From the NCBI GenBank assembly GCA_038093515.1, contig JBBPSI010000318.1, forward strand, positions 1 to 24,333: a DNA stretch of 24,333 nucleotides, in the 5' to 3' direction. The translations under genes and the position numbers were made by a program. Positions 16,801 through 24,333 of the stretch are shown piece after piece. The notes below the pieces were generated by a model, which saw nothing but the letters and a program-made list of their open reading frames with translations, was not told the origin of the DNA and ran no database searches. Within the stretch, counting starts at the first letter, position 1. Every line of letters starts with the position of its first letter. The stretch is from Butyriboletus loyo. Its lineage: Eukaryota > Basidiomycota > Agaricomycetes > Boletales > Boletaceae.

Positions 16801-19800
16801 TGGCTGCTGAGATATACGCGCGGTTCAGCAAAGACCTGAATGGTCGTAAGTTTCCTCCTTGTTTTCATCAAAGGACTCGACAGAAATGCGTTACGATATG
16901 CAGGGAGTTGCTGGGCCATCCATACTAGGGATTATCGCATCCACGATCCTCAAAATTGCCAGATTCTCGTGACGGTTCCGGAGATGCTTGCCATCATGAT
17001 GCTTTCGCCGCCCTTGGCCAAGATGTGGACCCCCCGTGTGAAATAGTGGGTTAGATTCAGTTACTTTATTACGGTGATTCATGATATTTATAGTATCATT
17101 CTTGACGAAATACACACGATCGGCCAGCAAGAAGGCGGGTCTGTATGGGAGCAAATACTGTTGCTGGCTCCTTGCCCCATCATGTCAGTTTTTGTCCTTC
17201 CCTCACATTTGGCCGATGATGATATATTTAATTTCATACAGTGGCTTGTCCGCGACGGTCGGAGAGCCCGAGAAATTTAACACATGGCTCGAAGCTGTTC
17301 AGAAAGCGGGCGGTTTCCAGCACACCTTTATCCACCACCCGCACCGATACTCCCATCTCCGCAAGTTCTTTTACAACATCTACAAAAAACCGAGTAGCCC
17401 GTTCGATTCAATTTCCACGTTCAAATCTACCGGACGGATGCGGTCCCTCCATCCGATTGCGATGCTCGCCTTCGGTCCAAGGTCTATCCCTTCCGATCTT
17501 GCATTAGAAGCCTTGGACACGTTGACGTTGTACCGGGCCCTTGCAGCGCACGGCGACATCCCACCCTCGACGTTGGATACATTGGATCCATTAAAGTTCT
17601 TCCCCTCTGACAGACTCTTGCAACAAAAAGACGTGATCGCATACGACGTGGCGCTTAAAGCATGTCTCGCACCCATGGTCGCCCAGTTCGATCCACGCAA
17701 CACAGCGGCGCCGTTGCACAAGGTTATTACGAGCCTCGAAGACGATGCACTCAGTCGGGGATCCACTAAGATGGTTAATACACAGCCCGAGCGCGGGGCA
17801 TTCACGGGGAACTTGATTCATCTTGTTTGTGACCTCCACGTCCAAGGCGACCTGGTAAGTTTCACATGCCCGGGATGCGTACGCACAGTTTCTCAGCATA
17901 CCTTTCCCCATCTCAGCCGGCGATCTTTTTCAGCTTTGATCGAACAGACTGCGAGATCATGGCCATCACCCTCGGTCGTGTGTTACTCGCCAAAGAAAAG
18001 AAATGGCGTGCCACGGATCCAGAATGGCAACGCAAACTGGCGCAATACGAAGAATGGTTGTCGAGAGCAAAAGATCGCGAGCGGGCAGCTGCCAGAGCAG
18101 TGAAAAACAGAGTAGGTCCGGGTGAGGTCGGGACGGAGACGGTGGAGTGGCAGGCAACGTTTAATCGCAACACACCGCTGCCCCAGTTTTCGTTTGCAGG
18201 TCAGCATACATCATATACGCAAAGTATGCTCGAGGAAGAGTTGGGGCAGTTGGGCCGGTGGACGTCGACGCCAAAGTGGGCGCTCTCTTGCTTGGGACGC
18301 GGAATTGCGGTGCATCATTCCGGCATGAACAAGCGCTATAGGACGGTCGTCGAAAGGTAAGCATGGCAGACGTTTGGTTTGTGCTTCCGAATCTCTGACA
18401 GTCTTGTAGTCTGTTTCGTCGGGGATTCATTCGTGTCATATTTGCAACAGGTTATTCCTTACACGAGAGATCAAAGTGAACAACTCTAACGGACACCTGC
18501 ACAGGCACGCTTGCACTCGGTATCAATGCACCGACGAAGACGTCGGTCTTTTGTGGTGATTCGCCATTCTTAACGGCCCTTATGGTACGTCGTAGTGAGC
18601 GGATCCACTCGTGAGACGATGCTGACGGTCTCCACCAGTACCGACAATGCGCTGGTCGTGCTGGGAGACGTGGATACGATCCTCTTGGCAAAGTCGTGTT
18701 CTATGGTCTCCCCATGGATCGAGTGCAACGTTTGACATTGTCCAAACTTCCGTCGCTCGGTGCGAATTTCCCAGTGACGTCTACCCTCATTCTTCGTCTC
18801 TTCAACCTCCTCGAGGGTTCTGGGTACGCACCTGCCGCCGTGAACGCCGTCCAACGCTTGTTCCGTTTCCCTCAAGTCAGCTTCGGTTCCGAAGAGGGCA
18901 AACACCAACTCTTACACCACCTTCGATTCAGTATTGATTACCTCCGACGCGCGAGCCTGTTAGACGAACATGGTCGCCCGTTCAACCTCTTTGGGATCGC
19001 CTCTCACCTGTACTACACCGAACCGAGCAACTTCGCGCTCGTCACGTTGCTCAGACACGGCGTCCTTCACCGGATCTGTGCACAGCCGAGCGTTATTCAA
19101 GCCAAGCGAGACTTCATCTCGCTTATGAGTCACCTATTCGGAAGACGTTATTTACCGGGATCATATCTCAAAGATGAGAATACGGCGGAAATCATCAAGA
19201 CGTCTGCGTCAATAGTGATTTTACCTCGCTTATCGGACGACGCTCGCCGCGTGCTGGCAGCGCACGAAGAAGAGGTTCTCCAGATCTTTACAGGCTATGC
19301 GCTCACGTACGGCTTCCAGCACAGCGCCGAACTAGGTCCCGACACCCACCTTCCGCTGAGCAGTACCGATTTTGGTGGTACACCCACATCTCGTACGACG
19401 GCGCGTTTCGGGACGTGGTTGCAAGAGACGGCATTAAAGGTCGCGGCGAGGTCGCTGTTTGTTGCGAATTCGGGGCACGACGATCGGTTTGAGAGCGTGG
19501 CTGATCTGGCGAGGACGGCGAGGAGGGGGTTGAACTTGAACGAACACGCTATTCCCTCGTTTGCGCCCATCTTCGCGACGCCAACGCGGGCTGAGTCCGA
19601 TGGGGATGGGGATGGAGACAAAGATGGGAACCGAGGTTCGGGGCACCTTCATGCCAAACCCCACGCCCCCGGTTTTGCCCTCAATGCATACATTCTCGAC
19701 TTTTACGCACACGGCCAACTACGGCCGTTGAGTGAAGCCAACGCGATACGACGAGGCGACGTTTGGTTCGTGTTGCAAGAGTTTGCTTTGACCTTGATGA

Positions 19801-20123
19801 CGGTGCGAGGGGTGTTGGAGCAGCTGATGATGCGGAAGCGGGAGCGGGTGGATGTGAGGGAAGGGTCGAGTACGGGCGAGGGTGAGGGCGAAGGCGAATC
19901 GGAAGATTTGGATAGTGGGTTTATCGATGCGGACGATCCGACGGAAAAGGACGACGGGGGGGAAGATGGGGATGACGAGGAAGGGAAGCGGGGGGTACAG
20001 TCGGGGAGTGGGATAGGCCGCGTCAAACCTGCCTGGGTGGCGGACAGGGACTGGAGAGTCCTCGAGGTGGTGTATGGTGTGACGGAGGAGTTTAATGAAA
20101 AGTTCAAGGCCATCGGGGCCTGA
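13819..20123 (+). CDS. DDX60-like Ski2-type DExH-box helicase, 15 exons
   Basis: Inferred exons are 13819-14005, 14062-14121, 14184-14282, 14328-14497, 14546-14704, 14760-15863 (or -15830), 15924-16626, 16684-16845, 16904-17045, 17094-17183, 17242-17854, 17917-18356, 18410-18450, 18505-18584 and 18639-20123. They join in one frame of about 1,844 (or 1,833) residues, near the length of vertebrate DDX60. The N-terminal family region is readable ([63 protein letters not shown]). Helicase motifs follow: I APTSAGKT (split by intron 7), Ia [54 protein letters not shown]. Two acidic stretches lie at about 15470-15570 and 19900-19990. No stop or frameshift is seen, so it is probably functional: an ATP-dependent RNA helicase. 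DDX60 in vertebrates is linked to antiviral RNA sensing; the fungal role is unknown to me. The start codon is the least certain part. Confidence 0.9.
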
Positions 20124-20187
20124 GAAGTCGTTCAAACTTGGAGTCGTCTAGACATGTGTTGTGTGTGTCGTGCTTGCTCTACAATGT

Positions 20188-20346
20188 CATGCTACATTAT
20201 CAGACCCGCCGGAGGAGATGTCGACGCAGAATACCGAGTCCGTGTGACCGTTGATTTCCAGGACCACACTTGCAAAATCTTGGAAAGCAGAATCCACGCA
20301 CCAATTGAACCGTTTGCGATTCGGCGATAGCGCGGTAGCGAGTATT
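20188..20346 (-). pseudogene. Degraded WD40-repeat fragment
   Basis: The minus strand reads about 52 codons ending at TGA 20190-20188, with NGHTDSVFCVDISSGGSDNVA, close to the GHTDSVxSVxxSPDGxxxxS pattern of a WD40 repeat, and before it ATALSPNRKRF, which resembles the strand before. Such repeats in basidiomycetes commonly end NLR-like or STAND proteins. Stops (TAG TAA) lie just upstream, so only a remnant is left, close to the 3' end of the helicase and convergent with it. Confidence 0.4.
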
Positions 20347-21263
20347 TTCGTTTACTACCCGAGGTCCAAGTCCTTGATTTCACTGCAGCAGTGACTCGCT
20401 TGAACTCCCCATATGGGCTGTTGCCATCGAAGCAACAACGCATGGAATGGCTGTTGCGGACAAACCCAAGCTGGTACAGCATACACTAGCTCGGAATTAG
20501 GTGCGGAACCCTCAGCGCCCTCCGGATCAGACTCATACTCGTCACCATCCGCTTTATCTCCGCAGATGGCAAATCCATGGATGGCACGAGAACAAGCTTG
20601 CATGGCTCATTGGCTCTGTGAACGAGCCCTAGGCTAATACCTGAAGGCCTTATACCCGAGCACCGTAACGGTTTTCTTCACCGCTCCTATGATCCTGTAC
20701 ACCCAACATTTCGCAAATAGGTGTTCGTGAAGCAGGTTGGATTTAAGATTACCATACCGTCCGCTTAAAGGCTTAAAGCCGCATCGAACGCGGAGGCACT
20801 GCAACCATTACCCAAAGCTCACTCGCTAAAAAAGCATGTAAGAAGATATCGTGTTTATAATTCGAGCTTCATCTAAAAATATGACGTTTTTCACAACAGA
20901 ACACCTTGCTCCACAAGCCCTGGTTGGGTGCCTTCGGATGCTTTGTGTGGAAAATTTAAATCATTCACCTGCAAAAAAACCCTAATGAATAAATAAATTT
21001 TTGCTCGATGTTCAGTAAGAGAAAATGTGGCAATAGTAAGGTGGGCAGTACTACTTCGAGTTGTACGTTCCGCAGTTCGGGAACCAACCGACTACCGGAA
21101 CCTTGACAGGGCACACTAGTCGCTCCACTCATGCCGTCAGTGGAGTGAGAAATGAGAAGCCCCGAAGTTCGGAATCCGTTCGGAAGTGTGATTACTTGTA
21201 ACAGACATTCTCATTGTATGTACAAAAGGAAACGGAGAACTGTACGGTCACCGGGCGAGAAGA
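20347..21263. other. Non-coding stretch
   Basis: I see no supported gene. It is AT-rich around 20830-21030. A short stem, CTCCACT/AGTGGAG, occurs around 21123-21146, and AGTTCGG recurs at 21073 and 21166. The overlapping short ORFs have no recognisable product. Confidence 0.5.
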
Positions 21264-21449
21264 ATCAGTGAAACGGTTGGTGGTCAGAACCAACGGTTAG
21301 CAGTCTGTAGCACTCGGCTACACTTGCGAACCAGCTTTTACTGCCAGTGCCAATCAGTAAAACAGTTGCTGGTTTCCGGTGCTAGCCGAGTGTAGCCGAG
21401 CGCTACAGACTGCTAACCGGTGGTTCCGACCAATAACCGTTTCACTGAT
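21264..21449. mobile_element. MITE-like element 1 with 60-bp terminal inverted repeats
   Basis: The 186-bp element begins ATCAGTGAAACGGTT (21264) and ends with the complement AACCGTTTCACTGAT (21449). The arms (21264 to about 21323, and 21390-21449) are inverted copies over about 60 bp with a handful of mismatches. The short middle contains TCAGTAAAACAGTT (21354-21367), the inverse of a 14-mer also found at 10686 and 22063. It has no coding capacity. A target duplication is not obvious. The transcript would fold into one long hairpin. Confidence 0.75.
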
Positions 21450-21455
21450 GGCATG

Positions 21456-21553
21456 GTTGACATTTTGATTAGGTGAGTTAGTAAACCAGCAATAGGGTAT
21501 ACGTGATCCTAAACGAAACCCTCGATTCCAAATCGACTAATCAAAACGTCAAC
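21456..21553. repeat. Short inverted-repeat element next to MITE 1
   Basis: GTTGACATTTTGATTAG (21456-21472) and its complement CTAATCAAAACGTCAAC (21537-21553) differ at one position and enclose 64 bp. It lies six bases after MITE 1, so it could be a separate small element or the outer part of a nested one. Confidence 0.55.
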
Positions 21554-21770
21554 CTGATCTCGTAAACTGCCAGGCGACCGTCCGCATTTTTAGCACGCGC
21601 CAACAGAAATCTAGAAAAAATGAATGATACCGACTTGTTTGCACATCCGGGGCATGATAGTAAACTAATTTTGACGTCCGTTCAATACTTGACATGATTT
21701 GGATGTATCGCCATGCACACAGCAACAGCACCCCATTCAAATATCATCTTATGACAGGGCCCGCTGGTCC

Positions 21771-21792
21771 ATCAGTGAAACGGTTATCGGTC
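21771..21792. repeat. Fragment of the MITE 1 terminal repeat
   Basis: ATCAGTGAAACGGTTATCGG matches the right-arm variant of MITE 1 (ATCAGTGAAACGGTTATTGG) with one change. No partner arm is found nearby. Confidence 0.5.
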
Positions 21793-21865
21793 CATCTGCA
21801 AACGTAGGCGAGTCAAAAGCGAGCAAAAAGCTCGCCAAAAGTTCCGTCATCGATAAATCCACCAA

Positions 21866-21992
21866 TAGCGGGTCTCAAACACTAGCCGGGCCAACTAGTT
21901 GGCCCGGCTAGTGTTTGAGACCCGCTAGTGACTAATTTTCGATACATCAGTCACTAGTTGGCCAACTAGTGGTCACGCTTGAGACCCGCTAA
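21866..21992. mobile_element. MITE-like element with a perfect 62-bp palindrome
   Basis: Bases 21866-21927 are a perfect palindrome, 31 bp per arm with no spacer, centre between 21896 and 21897 (CCAACT/AGTTGG). The outer bases TAGCGGGTCTCAA recur inverted at 21980-21992 (TTGAGACCCGCTA), so a 127-bp element with the same ends can also be drawn. A second palindrome, CACTAGTTGGCCAACTAGTG (21952-21971), lies inside it. If the outer TA is a target duplication, the ends fit a Tc1/mariner-type MITE; that is inference. Confidence 0.7.
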
Positions 21993-22027
21993 TCAGAGCT
22001 CTCAGATGGGCCTTGAGAGTGTCGTCA

Positions 22028-22257
22028 AGCGATAACGTTACTGTCTGCTTTGCAGATGCAGCAACTGTTTTACTGATCTGAGTGGTCAGAACTGGTTCTG
22101 ATTCTGACCACTCGGTTACCACTGATACGGCGGCGGTGGCCAGCCTTCTTTTGTTGACACAAGGCTTGACGGCAAGCGATGAGAATAAATCTGCATGCTG
22201 TAGCCAGCCGAGTAGAACAGCAGCCTATCTGCAAAGGTGCAATGTAACGTTATCGCT
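22028..22257. mobile_element. MITE-like element 2 with 31-bp terminal inverted repeats
   Basis: The left end AGCGATAACGTTAC, a 6-7 bp variable part, then CTTTGCAGAT is repeated inverted at the right end. One more copy of this end is at 10128-10158. The interior has a 12-bp hairpin, GAGTGGTCAGAA/TTCTGACCACTC (22080-22113), and the 14-mer AACTGTTTTACTGA (22063-22076). The element is non-coding and lies 260 bp upstream of SSP2. Confidence 0.65.
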
Positions 22258-22415
22258 CGGCTGTTCTGCTGCAGTCATTTGAGAGTTCTGATTAGACGAT
22301 CTGTAGATGGACTAACCAAACAGAAACTAGTTTGAGCTTCTGTATGAACTATGTAACCACTGCCTTCGAAGTAACGTTATTGATTGAGATGTCCAAAAAG
22401 GGGATGACGAGGAGG

Positions 22416-22423
22416 TATATAAG
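22416..22423 (+). promoter_or_regulatory. TATA box of SSP2
   Basis: TATATAAG lies about 100 bp before the SSP2 ATG, at the same relative place as TATAAAAG of SSP1, and is followed by the shared GTTGGCAAAGCTCGAG leader segment. Confidence 0.65.
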
Positions 22424-22518
22424 CTTTGTTGGCAAAGCTCGAGGTGCTCAACAACTTCAGCATCTACTTCAGCTTTCGAGCTTCAGTTCATCTCACAAAT
22501 CCACCTACTCATATCATT

Positions 22519-22871
22519 ATGCACTTCGTCAAGAGCTTCATCGTCCTCGCTGCTGCCGCCGTTCTCGCGTCTGCGACTCGGATGTCCGGCGTGGAGAAAC
22601 GCACTGTATGTTGCTTCAATTTTGACAATTGAGGGAACACTGGTGACCGTAGCTTTCTCTACAGGAGGGTGCCGTCATCGAGCGCCAGCTCCCCGACTGC
22701 ACGACGGCGCCGCCAAGCTGCAGCAACCCCAGTAAACCTACCTCATCGGTATTAGAAGGGATCCGCTAACACATGTATTGGACCACAGAATGCGCTGGCA
22801 AACCCAACCTCGGCTTCGGGGGCACATGCACCGACGGAACCGACGTGGGCTGCCCTTGCATATTCCCTTAA
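22519..22871 (+). CDS. SSP2: small secreted six-cysteine protein, paralogue of SSP1
   Basis: Three exons (22519-22605, 22665-22731, 22789-22871) encode 78 residues. Both introns (GTATGT..ACAG, GTAAAC..CACAG with a CTAAC branch site) have the same positions and phases as in SSP1. The signal peptide is MHFVKSFIVLAAAAVLASAT; VEKR at 25-28 fits Kex2 processing. The cysteines are spaced C-x6-C-x4-C-x11-C-x7-C-x-C, like SSP1 with small loop differences; the chain ends GCPCIFP. SSP1 and SSP2 differ far more in the mature part than in the signal peptide, as expected of fast-evolving secreted proteins. The gene is on the opposite strand to SSP1, about 11 kb away, with the helicase gene between them. 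Function unknown; effector-like at best. Confidence 0.82.
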
Positions 22872-23090
22872 GTCTCCGGGCTTCATGTAGAGGGACAAGT
22901 AGATCGTCTTGGGGGATTGTTGTGAGGTCATTACCGACGAGCTTCACTTCGTCCTAGCACTCTCATATGTCTTCTCTTTACTCCTTAACAATCTGCACTA
23001 GTACAAGATGCTTTTGGTTTGGTCGTGCACATCGGGAAAAAATTTAACCAGTAAAACTCACAATGTTTCCCTGTACGTTCAGGGGGACTC
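22872..23090 (+). repeat. 3' flank shared with SSP1
   Basis: After the SSP2 stop the sequence keeps matching the SSP1 3' flank: TCCGGGCTTC, GATCGTCTT, AGCTTCACTTCGTCC, then TTTGGTCGTGCA, CCAGTAAAACTC and CTGTACGTTC up to about 23085. The matching minus-strand stretch after SSP1 is about 10915-10705. The duplicated unit therefore covers roughly 680 bp including promoter and 3' flank. Confidence 0.65.
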
Positions 23091-23439
23091 GACTGTTGAG
23101 CCGATCCTCATACACGTGTTTTCGCGAGCGCAATGTTTTGAGATTGCGACAGTTCCAATCTGAATGTTGACCCGTCGACTTCCGTCCTGGATTGCACGAT
23201 TATTGCTGATGATCATTGCCTGATTTGATAGTGAACAAAAATTGAGCCTGGATAACCATCTTCCTTCTACTCTTTGATTTACCTGGGGACCTTGCAAGTC
23301 AAAATCGCGCAATCAGACATGATGGGTTATTCTATATCGAGCCCAAGGATAGCTTCCCAATGGTCACGCTCATTCGGTACGACATAGAGAGGGGAAGAAC
23401 AACCTGTGGGTTGTCCTGCTTGAATGACAAGCAAGAACG

Positions 23440-24183
23440 GACATCCACTCTGTGGAACCTGGAGGTTCGGGATCTCGCCGCATTATAAGGTACAGGAGGC
23501 GTGTGTCAGCCGTTATTCCGTTATTCTGTAGCAACGAGCGAGCTTACGAATTTCGTTTCATGTGTACTTTCACGCTGACTGCAGATCTGAGAGTCATTCG
23601 TATTCGCCACGGACGCCTGCAACGAGTGGCTTCGGTGAGTGTATAATAACACAGTATTGACTTGTTGTTCGTACCTTGGGATAACCAGGGCATCGGGCAC
23701 AAACTGCAACCTTCCCGAGACGAACAACCTGCCAGGGACAACTATCAGATGCAACACGAGTAAGTGGACATTGGCTTGCTGATGTGGATATGCCTGATAC
23801 GACCCATTTGTACCGTAGACTTCAACAGGGTCGATTGACAGTTCTGAGACGTCTCTTTGTCAGATTCCATTGTAGGCCGGAATCAGCGTGTAAGAAAAAG
23901 CTCCTCATAAACTTTCCGGTACTTCCCGGAATTACTTTTCAGAGTGGTGACCGAGTCACTTGCCACGGGTAGAGATTACTTTCGTGGTATCTACGGATCT
24001 TGTACGTCCCGTTACTCACGATGTTGGTAGTCGAGAACACATTAGGATCCGCAATCCTGGGAATCAACGGCTGCATGGGCAAGTGCCGGCGCAACGCAGC
24101 CTTGGAGACCGAAGCACGAGGCCACCATGTCAAACTCTGCGAAGGTTATCATCGTTGTAATATCGATTTAGGAGGGCGTTGAG
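23440..24183 (+). other. Possible degenerate or intron-rich cysteine-rich gene
   Basis: Several donor and acceptor pairs with typical intron spacing occur: GTGAGT 23635 to CCAG 23688, GTAAGT 23760 to a TAG near 23818, and GTAAGA 23890 to TTTCAG 23942. The segment between the first two reads ATDACNEWLR in front of the first intron and ASGTNCNLPETNNLPG after it, which has the look of a secreted cysteine-rich domain. A final frame at 24070-24183 has four cysteines. I could not join these into one open frame from a start codon: a TGA lies just upstream of the first piece. A relic or wrong exon choice are both possible. Confidence 0.2.
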
Positions 24184-24333
24184 ATGCATCGAGGCGAGGG
24201 TTGCAGTCCTATGGCCTGGACGCGGGGGGTACTCGCCCATATCTGGTTGATCCATTTCGGCAAGGTTTGATACAACCGTAGACTGCCTTGGCAATCCTCA
24301 CGACAGAGACACATCGGGATGGAACCTGACGTA
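24184..24333. other. Right edge, nothing recognised
   Basis: No ORF, RNA gene or repeat could be supported in the last 150 bases. Confidence 0.4.

Noticed and set aside
1..24333. CRISPR array, operon or other prokaryotic features
   Set aside because: Short spliced introns, LTR elements and TATA boxes mark the DNA as fungal; no regularly spaced short repeats exist.

Overview
This is a stretch of fungal nuclear genome, most likely from an Agaricomycete (Basidiomycota). The evidence is genes split by many 45-60 nt GT..AG introns with CTAAC-like branch sites, a Plavaka-type DNA transposase, Ty3/Gypsy LTR retrotransposon remains, and small secreted cysteine-rich proteins. No tRNA, rRNA or CRISPR array was found. 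The species cannot be fixed from the sequence.

Left third (1-9.9 kb): a nest of transposons inside two minus-strand genes of unknown function. The left end holds the 5' part of a Ty3/Gypsy element on the minus strand: 5' LTR 2705-3196, primer-binding site, leader, gag 1786-147, and the first 50 codons of pol. Its gag is cut by a solo LTR of the same family (936-1382, target duplication ATGGT). This element lies in gene B (5183 down to 3197 and beyond), which is also cut by a solo LTR of another family (3264-4079, duplication GTTGG). Gene A (6864-5484) is cut by a third solo LTR (6203-6708, duplication ACTCC). Taking out each solo LTR with one duplication copy restores the reading frame exactly in all three cases. 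The retroelement carries two readable control signals: a U UUA AAA slippery heptamer with a downstream stem at the gag/pol junction, and an 11-nt PBS complementary to the LTR about 35 nt after its TATA box. The second suggests Tf1-like self-priming. Next to gene A, on the plus strand, is a five-exon Plavaka transposase (about 6.9-9.9 kb) with one in-frame stop.

Middle (9.9-13.8 kb): mostly non-coding, with direct repeats and gene fragments. It contains SSP1 (11246-10922, minus), a 68-residue secreted six-cysteine protein.

Right of centre (13.8-20.1 kb): one large, apparently intact 15-exon gene for a DDX60-like Ski2-type helicase of about 1,840 residues, with all main helicase motifs readable.

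Right end (20.1-24.3 kb): a degraded WD40 fragment, a cluster of short inverted-repeat elements including a perfect 62-bp palindrome, and SSP2 (22519-22871, plus), an inverted paralogue of SSP1. The duplication covers promoter, introns and 3' flank. A possible degenerate cysteine-rich gene follows. The helicase thus sits between two effector-like paralogues in repeat-rich DNA.
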